NCBI GenBank assembly: GCA_022600235.1
Contig: JAHZKS010000094.1
Location: 1-6,849 of the forward strand
Length of the DNA stretch: 6,849 nucleotides
Direction: 5' to 3'
From: Alphaproteobacteria bacterium
GTDB taxonomy: Bacteria; Pseudomonadota; Alphaproteobacteria; Rickettsiales; JABSSG01
In this document: positions 1-5,222 of the stretch, one piece after another
Numbering within the stretch: position 1 is the stretch's first letter
How the letters are laid out: each line of letters starts with the position of its first letter
The notes under the pieces: model-generated
What the model saw: the letters and a program-made list of their open reading frames with translations, nothing else
Told to the model about the DNA's origin: nothing
Databases searched by the model: none
Made by a program: the position numbers and the translations under genes

Positions 1-501
1 ATAGATGTCACTGTTATAGTAGATGGATATCATGGTGATACAAGTAGAATGTATTGGGTGGGTAAGCCTTCTATTAAAGCTCAAAGATTATCTATAGTAG
101 CGTACGAATCTATGATGAAAGGAATAGAGCAAGTAAAACCTGGAGCAACCATAGGAGATATAGGACATGCCATACAAACTCACGCTGAAAAACATATGTA
201 TTCAGTAGTTAGAGATTATTGCGGGCATGGTATAGGAAGAATATTTCAAGACGAACCTAATATTTTAAACTACGGAAAAAAAGGAGATGGATTAGAGCTA
301 AAAGAAGGAATGTTTTTTACAGTTGAACCTATGGTGAATATTGGAAGAGCTGATTGCAAATTAAGCAAGCATGATGACTGGACAGTTACCACAAGAGACA
401 GATCTTTATCCGCTCAGTTTGAACATACAATAGGAGTAACAAAAAACAGTTACAAAATATTCACTCTCTCAGAAAAAGGGCTGCATTTTCCACCTTATTA
501 A
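1..501 (+). CDS. map: Methionine aminopeptidase type I, 3' part (5' end outside window)
   Basis: Removes the initiator Met from nascent proteins in the cytosol, as a two-metal hydrolase. The frame is open from base 1, so the gene starts upstream; the first in-window ATG (49) is internal. The 166 visible residues cover most of the pita-bread catalytic domain. All five metal ligands of the family (E. coli D97, D108, H171, E204, E235) can be placed: D2 in IDVTV, D13 in HGDTS, H76 in CGHGIG, E109 in VEPM and E141 in QFEHT, counting from base 1. The C-terminal WTV...DRSLSAQ block is also typical, and the stop sits where bacterial type I enzymes end. The visible part therefore looks intact and active. 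radC follows after 10 bp on the same strand, so the two are probably co-transcribed. Identification is very secure; only the N-terminus cannot be judged. Confidence 0.96.
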   Translation: MDVTVIVDGYHGDTSRMYWVGKPSIKAQRLSIVAYESMMKGIEQVKPGATIGDIGHAIQTHAEKHMYSVVRDYCGHGIGRIFQDEPNILNYGKKGDGLELKEGMFFTVEPMVNIGRADCKLSKHDDWTVTTRDRSLSAQFEHTIGVTKNSYKIFTLSEKGLHFPPY

Positions 502-511
502 TAAGAACTAT

Positions 512-1189
512 ATGCAAGAAGATTTATTAGCTGGTCACAGAGATAGAGCAAAGGAAAAATTACTAAAGTCGAAAGCTTCAAGTTTAAGCGATTACGAATT
601 AGTAGAGCTTGTATTATTCTACTCAATCCCACGTAAAGACGTAAAACCTCTTGCAAAAAAATTGATTAAGCAATTTGGAAATGTAGGAAATGTAGTAAAT
701 GCACCAATACAAAAACTAGATCAAATACCAGGAGTTGGCAAATCAACTATCGTTTTATTAAAACTACTACAATCAATTATACGCGAGGTCTCAAAAGAAC
801 AAATCACTGACAAGCCTGTTATAAATTCGTGGGATCAATTAATAATATATCTAAGAGCAAATATAGGCTACAAAACCACAGAGAATTTTCATACATTATT
901 TTTAAATTCTAAGAATATATTAATTGAAGATGAAACTCATGACCATGGAACAGTCAACAGCATAGGTGTTTACCCAAGAGAATTAGTGAAATCAGCACTA
1001 TATCACGATGCGAGCTCTGTTATCCTTGTTCATAACCACCCAAGCGGAATTACAAAACCTTCAAAAGCTGATATATCGCTCACAGATGAAATACTAAAAG
1101 CTCTTGATGCAGTAGGCATAACTTTAATTGATCATGTTATTATCAGCAAAAATAGCTATTTTAGTTTTAAGGCAAATAAACTGCTGTAA
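512..1189 (+). CDS. radC: RadC family protein (UPF0758, JAMM/MPN domain)
   Basis: The 225 residues match the usual length of RadC. The N-terminal part has the family opening (GHRDRAKEKLL, 8-18) and a helix-hairpin-helix near 66-86 (IPGVGKS), a DNA-binding type motif. The C-terminal JAB/MPN domain has a complete JAMM zinc site: H174 and H176 in HNHPSG, S184 and D187 in PSKAD, plus the conserved Glu (E157) in YPREL. It is therefore expected to bind metal. The family was named for DNA repair, but its biochemical role is unsettled; its fold is that of metallopeptidases. The start at 512 is the only ATG fitting the N-terminal motif. It lies 10 bp after the map stop and has no clear Shine-Dalgarno sequence, so translational coupling with map is plausible. 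A 6-bp inverted repeat straddles the stop codon. Confidence 0.95.
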   Translation: MQEDLLAGHRDRAKEKLLKSKASSLSDYELVELVLFYSIPRKDVKPLAKKLIKQFGNVGNVVNAPIQKLDQIPGVGKSTIVLLKLLQSIIREVSKEQITDKPVINSWDQLIIYLRANIGYKTTENFHTLFLNSKNILIEDETHDHGTVNSIGVYPRELVKSALYHDASSVILVHNHPSGITKPSKADISLTDEILKALDAVGITLIDHVIISKNSYFSFKANKLL

Positions 1190-1198
1190 TTTGCAGTT
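1179..1198. repeat. Short inverted repeat across the radC stop codon
   Basis: AACTGC (1179-1184) and GCAGTT (1193-1198) are exact reverse complements around an 8-base loop that contains the TAA stop. Neither side is followed by a T run, so this is not a standard intrinsic terminator. It may be chance or a weak 3'-end structure of the map-radC transcript. Confidence 0.35.
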
Positions 1199-1214
1199 AA
1201 AACTTACATTAGAA

Positions 1215-1242
1215 AGCCCTCATAGATATAACACATGAGGCT
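1215..1242 (+). terminator. Possible 3'-end hairpin of the map-radC transcript
   Basis: AGCCCTCAT (1215-1223) can pair with ATGAGGCT (1235-1242), giving 8 base pairs with one bulged C and an 11-base loop. It begins 26 bp after the radC stop, where a terminator is expected, and is the most GC-rich hairpin in this gap. It is followed by AAATTT rather than a T tract, so an intrinsic terminator is only a tentative reading. The gap also has a small hairpin, TGCAT/ATGCA, at 1258-1272. I see no gene or tRNA between 1190 and 1423. Confidence 0.35.
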
Positions 1243-1309
1243 AAATTTACACAATATTGCATAATAAATGCAGTTATCAAAAAAATTGTTACTAATAATA
1301 TTTCTTTAC

Positions 1310-1333
1310 AAGATCTAGATTGCAGAAGATCTT
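1310..1333. repeat. 7-bp inverted repeat directly upstream of a possible -35 box
   Basis: AAGATCT (1310-1316) and AGATCTT (1327-1333) are perfect reverse complements separated by 10 bases. On the + strand the right arm runs into TT, making a short weak T run. It ends one base before the TTGAAT hexamer at 1334, so it could be a regulator-binding site for the downstream gene, a weak terminator, or chance in AT-rich DNA. Confidence 0.3.
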
Positions 1334-1362
1334 TTGAATCTGTATAGTCCCACCCGTATTAA
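1334..1362 (+). promoter_or_regulatory. Candidate sigma70-type promoter for the 469-residue gene
   Basis: TTGAAT (1334-1339) is separated by 17 bases from TATTAA (1357-1362). Each hexamer matches 4 of 6 consensus positions and the spacing is ideal. It would give a leader of about 55 bases before the ATG at 1424. AT-rich DNA produces such matches by chance, so confidence is low, but a promoter is expected in this 234-bp gap. Confidence 0.3.
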
Positions 1363-1410
1363 TAATAAAATAGTCATTCTTTATGCTTCCATATTGAATG
1401 CTTAAATATC

Positions 1411-1414
1411 AGGA
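1411..1414 (+). promoter_or_regulatory. Shine-Dalgarno sequence of the 469-residue gene
   Basis: AGGA lies 9 bases before the ATG at 1424. It supports that codon as the start, and no other good ribosome binding site is nearby. Confidence 0.5.
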
Positions 1415-1423
1415 TATAAATAG

Positions 1424-2833
1424 ATGAGCACAGCAGCACTACTTAATCAAACTATTGCATTAGCGGAGAGAGATTTAAATCTTACAAAATTAGAATCCCT
1501 ACATTCAAACACTACAAAACAAGAATTACAAAAAAAAGAGATAGATTTGGCACTAGCAAAACTAGCCTTTTTTAACTTAACAGCTCCAGAAAAACTCTCA
1601 ACTCAATTTAAAATATTAAAAGAACAAGAAACAGCATTATACGAAATAAGAGAAAACGATATATTAGCAAGCCTTTATAGCTCTCCTACAAAAATATTAC
1701 ATGATTATGTAGTACCTACATTAAGAGCCTATGCAATACTTTGTCACTCAGGAGAAATTCATCCTAATGCGGCATATACCGGTTCTTTTGTATTAAAAAG
1801 AATTCCTAATCTGTATGAGTCTAGTGTTAATGTTTTGTATAAATCAGGAGTTGAAGCCTTTTTATCAGAAAACATTCTATCAGCTTCCAATCCTACTGTA
1901 ACAAGCTTTGTTAGAGACATAACCAAGATAACAGCAGCAGCGACATCATATTATTATGGATACCAAGTAGGTGGAACAAAATATTATTTTGATGAATTCT
2001 TATTATTAGGATCTATAGTTAAACCATTATGTAAAACTGCATTTATAGCAGGTCTTTCTGGCTATATGGGAGTATCTTATGCAGCTAGATCATCAAATTA
2101 TATATGTGAAACTCCATCAAGATTACTCACAAAGATTCATAGAGAATATCAAGACACTTTCTCGAGAGAAGATATAGAAAAACACTCTATTTGGGATCAA
2201 GTATCTTTCCTAAAAGAAAAATTAACTTACAGTGCAGTAATAGAATCACTGGTTGCTGCTATAATAAAAACAATTACCACTGATTTGTTAGGAGAGTTTT
2301 TAGGCAAACTCACAACTCGAATAGATCAGGTTGATGGTAATGACAAAAAAATACACATAGTGGTTGATTTTTTTACTACACAAATTCCTTCTTTTAATTC
2401 ACTACCAAAAAATCTACAAAAATTTGTGGAGCAATCCATAAAAAATGCATTTGCTACATATGCACTAACTCCTCCTGCAAGAATAGTAGAAGATTTGCCA
2501 GGACTATTTATGAAAACAGACTTATATAAATTCATATATGAAGTAGCATCTTTATATGGAGGAGAATTTATGAAGCAGATTTATATTCTTATGGGGTACA
2601 CGGAAGAAGAACTAGCACTGGCCTACCTAAATCTAGATCTAGATGCAGATAAACTCTCGGCAAAAGAACAAGAGCTGAATGAAAGAGAGGACTCTTTGCA
2701 ACAGCAAGAATTACTGCCAGAAGAGCTAGAAGAAGAAAATTATGATGAAGAATGGGACTACGAGGAAGATTCAATACCAGAAGAATCCTCACCCACAGGA
2801 GCACAGAAAGGACACGACCCTCACGAACTATAA
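1424..2833 (+). CDS. Unrecognised 469-residue protein with acidic C-terminal tail
   Basis: I do not recognise a family. The start has an AGGA at suitable spacing. Residues 1-80 look helical and charged (leucine, lysine and glutamate rich). Residues 90-390 are mixed and mostly helix-like. The segment 189-221 (FLLLGSIVKPLCKTAFIAGL and following) is the most hydrophobic but holds two lysines, so a membrane span is doubtful. No N-terminal signal peptide or lipobox is visible. Cysteines are few: C107, C203 and C228. Residues 393-456 are strongly acidic; 411-437 could form a short coiled coil, and 433-456 is dominated by Glu and Asp. A low-complexity end rich in Ser, Pro and Gly follows. The gene stands alone on its strand after a 234-bp gap and converges on the pentapeptide-repeat gene with no spacer. 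A lineage-specific protein or secreted effector is possible, but nothing here proves either. It is a real gene by length and intact frame. Confidence 0.85.
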   Translation: MSTAALLNQTIALAERDLNLTKLESLHSNTTKQELQKKEIDLALAKLAFFNLTAPEKLSTQFKILKEQETALYEIRENDILASLYSSPTKILHDYVVPTLRAYAILCHSGEIHPNAAYTGSFVLKRIPNLYESSVNVLYKSGVEAFLSENILSASNPTVTSFVRDITKITAAATSYYYGYQVGGTKYYFDEFLLLGSIVKPLCKTAFIAGLSGYMGVSYAARSSNYICETPSRLLTKIHREYQDTFSREDIEKHSIWDQVSFLKEKLTYSAVIESLVAAIIKTITTDLLGEFLGKLTTRIDQVDGNDKKIHIVVDFFTTQIPSFNSLPKNLQKFVEQSIKNAFATYALTPPARIVEDLPGLFMKTDLYKFIYEVASLYGGEFMKQIYILMGYTEEELALAYLNLDLDADKLSAKEQELNEREDSLQQQELLPEELEEENYDEEWDYEEDSIPEESSPTGAQKGHDPHEL

Positions 2834-3895
2834 CTACTTATTCTCAGGGAGCAGCGCATTAATAGTAATTGCTCCCGAAAGGTCTGCGCCTTGTATATTA
2901 CTAGTTTTGAGATTTGCACGAACAAGCTTAACATGATGCATATTAGCATTTCCTAAATCACACTGATAAAATTTTGAAGATGATAAGTCTGCTCCTTCTA
3001 AATTTACTTCAAATAAATTCGTATTCTTTACTATTGAATTAGTAAAATCTACTTCTACCATACGGGCTTCTTTAAAGTTAGAGTTTACTACATAAGAATC
3101 AGATAGATTTGCTTCCTCTAACCTTGTATTTGTAAATGTCAGATTAGATTGATTCGAGAACTTCATATCTATCTTATATAAAAACGCTTGTTTAAAATTA
3201 ACTGTATCTAAATTTGAAGAGTGCAAATATGCACCTGATAAATTAGCATCTGTGAAATCAATATTTGATAAATTTGATTTATATAATATCGCATTATTTA
3301 GTGTAGCCTCAACATATTTTGAATCTTGAATATTAGAGTAACTCAAATCAGAATTTTCTAAATCAGATCTCCAGAAATTTGAATTTTTGATCTTGATAGA
3401 TTTTAAATCGCTATCTTTCAATATAGAGTTAGAAAAGTCAGAATTCATAATAACTCCATGTCTAAAATATACATATGAGACATCTATGTTTTTCATAATA
3501 GAGTTACTAAACTTAGACTCACTCATCTTAGTTTCATATATCTTTGCATTAGTCAGATCACATCTCAAGCACTTAAAATTATCCAATATAGATTTATTAA
3601 ATACAGAACCGTTAAGAAGAACATCTGTAAAAACTGAATTTGAAAGGTCTACGCCAGAAAAATCAACATTGCTAAAATCAGCGTTCACAACCACTAAACC
3701 AGTCATGTCTGAGCCAAACTGCTGCTTTACAACAGGAATTTCGCTTTTATTTTTCTTGAGCTCTATATAATATTCTAAAGATTTTGATTTGTCTCCCTGA
3801 TCTATATCATCTTCATCAGAAGTCGAAATAAAATGATACCCTATAGCGACAAGAATCAACAATATGGATAAAAATTTAGCTCCGACCCTATTCAT
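2834..3895 (-). CDS. Membrane-anchored pentapeptide-repeat protein
   Basis: The 353-residue product starts with a short basic stretch (R3, K7), a hydrophobic span at about 8-23 and an acidic linker. There is no convincing AxA cleavage site and no lipobox Cys. This pattern suggests a signal anchor with the rest of the protein in the periplasm. From about 72 to 341 it consists of pentapeptides of the A(D/N)Lxx type, here mostly S-x-[FLIM]-x-x, in one unbroken register. The central residues sit at every fifth position from 74 to 339. Such repeats fold as a right-handed square beta-helix; 54 repeats would give about 13 coils. Two irregular sites are C109 (with F107 and C112) and Q249. The start is supported by AAGGA at 3900-3904, only 4 bases from the ATG. 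It is the last gene of the minus-strand run, 20 bp after trxA. Its function is unknown; the gyrase-mimicking members of the family are cytosolic and lack such an anchor. Confidence 0.92.
   Translation of the reverse strand: MNRVGAKFLSILLILVAIGYHFISTSDEDDIDQGDKSKSLEYYIELKKNKSEIPVVKQQFGSDMTGLVVVNADFSNVDFSGVDLSNSVFTDVLLNGSVFNKSILDNFKCLRCDLTNAKIYETKMSESKFSNSIMKNIDVSYVYFRHGVIMNSDFSNSILKDSDLKSIKIKNSNFWRSDLENSDLSYSNIQDSKYVEATLNNAILYKSNLSNIDFTDANLSGAYLHSSNLDTVNFKQAFLYKIDMKFSNQSNLTFTNTRLEEANLSDSYVVNSNFKEARMVEVDFTNSIVKNTNLFEVNLEGADLSSSKFYQCDLGNANMHHVKLVRANLKTSNIQGADLSGAITINALLPENK
2847..2876. repeat. Inverted repeat at the convergent gene ends
   Basis: GGGAGCA (2847-2853) and TGCTCCC (2870-2876) are perfect reverse complements. 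Inside them ATTA (2858-2861) and TAAT (2866-2869) can extend the stem around a 4-base loop, leaving GCGC bulged on one side. The element lies 13 bp after the stop of the + strand gene and within the last codons of the - strand gene. Neither strand has a T run after it. It may act as a transcript-end structure for the + strand gene, but this is inference. Confidence 0.45.
2873..3682 (-). repeat. Pentapeptide-repeat coding array (15-bp units, 60-bp super-period)
   Basis: Codons 72-341 of the pentapeptide-repeat gene encode about 54 five-residue units without insertion or deletion. Four units make a 20-residue block, clearest at residues 151-310, where blocks resemble N-[ST]-[DN]-F-x-x-S-x-L. 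The centre of the first unit of each block is aromatic in seven successive blocks: F154, F174, Y194, F214, F234, F254, F274. This fits one residue per coil on the same face of a four-sided helix. Confidence 0.9.
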
Positions 3896-3915
3896 GATAT
3901 CCTTTTATATCAGAT

Positions 3916-4233
3916 TTATGCGAGTTCTTTTATCCAGTCTATAATAGTACTTTTAGGTAAAGCTCCTACCTTTGTTGAGACTAACTCACCATTCTTAAAC
4001 AACATCATAGTAGGTATGCTTCTCACTCCGTATTTAGTAGGCGTATCAGGGTTCTGATCTATATTCATTTTACAGATTTTTACTGTACCACCAGCTTCAA
4101 CAGAAACTTCATCAAGTATAGGACCTAACTGCTTACAAGGACCACACCATTCAGCCCAAAAATCAACCAATACCAAACCCTTTGCTTTTAGTACAACTTC
4201 TTCAAAATCTTTATCTTCCAATGCAGTGCTCAT
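3916..4233 (-). CDS. trxA: Thioredoxin
   Basis: A 105-residue cytosolic thiol-disulfide oxidoreductase of standard thioredoxin length, with no signal peptide. The active site WCGPC is at residues 29-33 (redox cysteines C30 and C33). The buried Asp is D24 in LVDFWAEW, and the cis-proline is P74 in SIPT. The VRSIPTMMLFKNGE block and the closing helix are typical. One extra cysteine, C54, lies outside the active site. It would be reduced by thioredoxin reductase, which is not in this window, and would serve targets such as ribonucleotide reductase. The start is fixed by a good Shine-Dalgarno (AGGA at 4241-4244, 7 bases away). It sits 18 bp after the argB-like gene and 20 bp before the pentapeptide-repeat gene, so all three are probably on one transcript. 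Nothing in the sequence suggests loss of function. Confidence 0.97.
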   Translation of the reverse strand: MSTALEDKDFEEVVLKAKGLVLVDFWAEWCGPCKQLGPILDEVSVEAGGTVKICKMNIDQNPDTPTKYGVRSIPTMMLFKNGELVSTKVGALPKSTIIDWIKELA

Positions 4234-4251
4234 ATAAACTTCCTCTCTATA

Positions 4252-5166
4252 TTAATAAATTTCATTTTTAATTAATGTACCATATTCTTCATCAGTAAAA
4301 ATATTTAGCAATAAAGAATGAGGCACTTTACCGTCAATCACATGTATAGTATCAATTTTGTTTTCTAAAGTGCACATACAAGTATTTACTATGTGCTCCA
4401 TATCTTTACTATATGAACCATTCCTATACAACGTATTCAGATCTTTGTAATTCATTATACTTGCAACAGAATTTTTTGAATCTGGAATTCCTTTATGATC
4501 TGTAATTATTACAAACTTTCTTACAGCCAAAGAGGAAACTACTATAGATGCCGCTGTTAAAGGATTTATATGGAAAGTCTCATTATTATCACCAATTGCC
4601 AAAGGCGCAATAACAGGAATAAAATCTGTGTCTTCAAACGCAAATAATACATCTGGATTCACAAGAGTAGGTTCACCAGTAAATCCAAAATCTATGATAC
4701 TCTCTATATTTGAATTAGGGTTCTGCTTTGAACTACGATATTTCTTTGCTTCAATTAAATTTGCATCCTTACCAGATATACCTATAGCAATACCACCAGA
4801 ATTATTAATACTTGTAACAATCTTTTTATTAACCAGACCAGATAGAACCATTTCAGCTACTTCTATAGCATCTTGGTCAATAATCCTTACTCCATTTATA
4901 TGGCTGGATGTAAGATTATATTTCTTGTAAGTTTTTTCGACTAGCTTATCTCCCCCATGCACTATTATTACATTTATGCCAAAATTCTTCATCAATACAA
5001 TATCTTCAGCAAATTTTGCAGCCAACTCATCATTGTATAATGCATCCCCATCATAGTAAATCACTATAGTCTCTCCATAATATCTTTTAATATTAGGAAT
5101 CAACTCATTTAGAAATGATATCTTTTCTGGAGTTTCAATTTTATCTTCAATATTCACAACGGACAT
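4252..5166 (-). CDS. argB: Acetylglutamate kinase-like protein (ArgB family), catalytic residues lost
   Basis: At 304 residues it has the length and order of bacterial N-acetylglutamate kinase, which phosphorylates N-acetylglutamate in arginine synthesis. Family landmarks present are the LxELIPxIxxYxGETIVI opening (19-36), HGG (70-72), the substrate Arg (R94 in GVRIID), VEMVLSGLVNK-like helix (103-114), SGKDAN (131-136), FIPVIAPL (182-189), and DGKVPHSLLLNIFTDEEYGTLI (278-299). Key catalytic positions differ. The phosphate-binding KxGG is YYDG (37-40), so the Lys equal to E. coli K8 is Y37. The HGGG loop reads HGGD. The Asp equal to E. coli D162 aligns with L203, the Asn equal to N158 with H199, and the GGMxxK segment reads KDMEHI (254-259). 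Kinase activity is therefore doubtful. No other arginine gene is present. The frame is intact and has a strong Shine-Dalgarno, arguing for a retained protein rather than a decaying gene. The symbol names the family, not proven activity. Confidence 0.88.
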   Translation of the reverse strand: MSVVNIEDKIETPEKISFLNELIPNIKRYYGETIVIYYDGDALYNDELAAKFAEDIVLMKNFGINVIIVHGGDKLVEKTYKKYNLTSSHINGVRIIDQDAIEVAEMVLSGLVNKKIVTSINNSGGIAIGISGKDANLIEAKKYRSSKQNPNSNIESIIDFGFTGEPTLVNPDVLFAFEDTDFIPVIAPLAIGDNNETFHINPLTAASIVVSSLAVRKFVIITDHKGIPDSKNSVASIMNYKDLNTLYRNGSYSKDMEHIVNTCMCTLENKIDTIHVIDGKVPHSLLLNIFTDEEYGTLIKNEIY

Positions 5167-5172
5167 ATTTTA

Positions 5173-5179
5173 CCACCTT
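5173..5179 (-). promoter_or_regulatory. Strong Shine-Dalgarno sequence of the argB-like gene
   Basis: On the - strand AAGGTGG lies 6 bases before the ATG at 5166. It is among the best ribosome binding sites in the window and fixes the start. The rest of the 56-bp gap after yidC shows no convincing promoter or terminator, which supports read-through from yidC. Confidence 0.65.
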
Positions 5180-5222
5180 AGTCTAATGATAACGTAAATA
5201 TTAATTTATATAGAAATCAAAC

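Noticed and set aside
1394..1420. TTGAAT and TATAAA just upstream of the ATG at 1424 as an alternative promoter.
   Set aside because: The spacing is only 15 bases, and a transcript starting there would omit the ribosome binding site.
2626..2670. DxDxD stretch (LDLDAD, residues 404-409 of the 469-residue protein) resembling a calcium-binding EF-hand loop.
   Set aside because: The Gly at loop position 6, the hydrophobic residue at position 8 and the Glu at position 12 are absent, so the loop does not fit. It comes from a tandem CTAGAT at the DNA level.
2326..2804. Open frames on the minus strand opposite the 469-residue gene.
   Set aside because: They are short, have no ribosome binding site or family match, and overlap a much longer intact gene.
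2819..2830. The protein end PHEL recalls a C-terminal HDEL/KDEL-type ER retrieval signal, which would be striking in an intracellular bacterium.
   Set aside because: The Asp is missing, there is no export signal, and a four-residue resemblance is easily chance.
3387..3770. A 127-codon plus-strand frame inside the pentapeptide-repeat gene.
   Set aside because: It is the complement of a strongly patterned repeat array, whose 15-bp periodicity keeps stops out of the opposite strand by chance.
5181..5222. A promoter for the argB-like gene in the AT-rich gap after yidC.
   Set aside because: TTGATT is present on the minus strand, but no -10-like hexamer lies at 16-18 bases from it.
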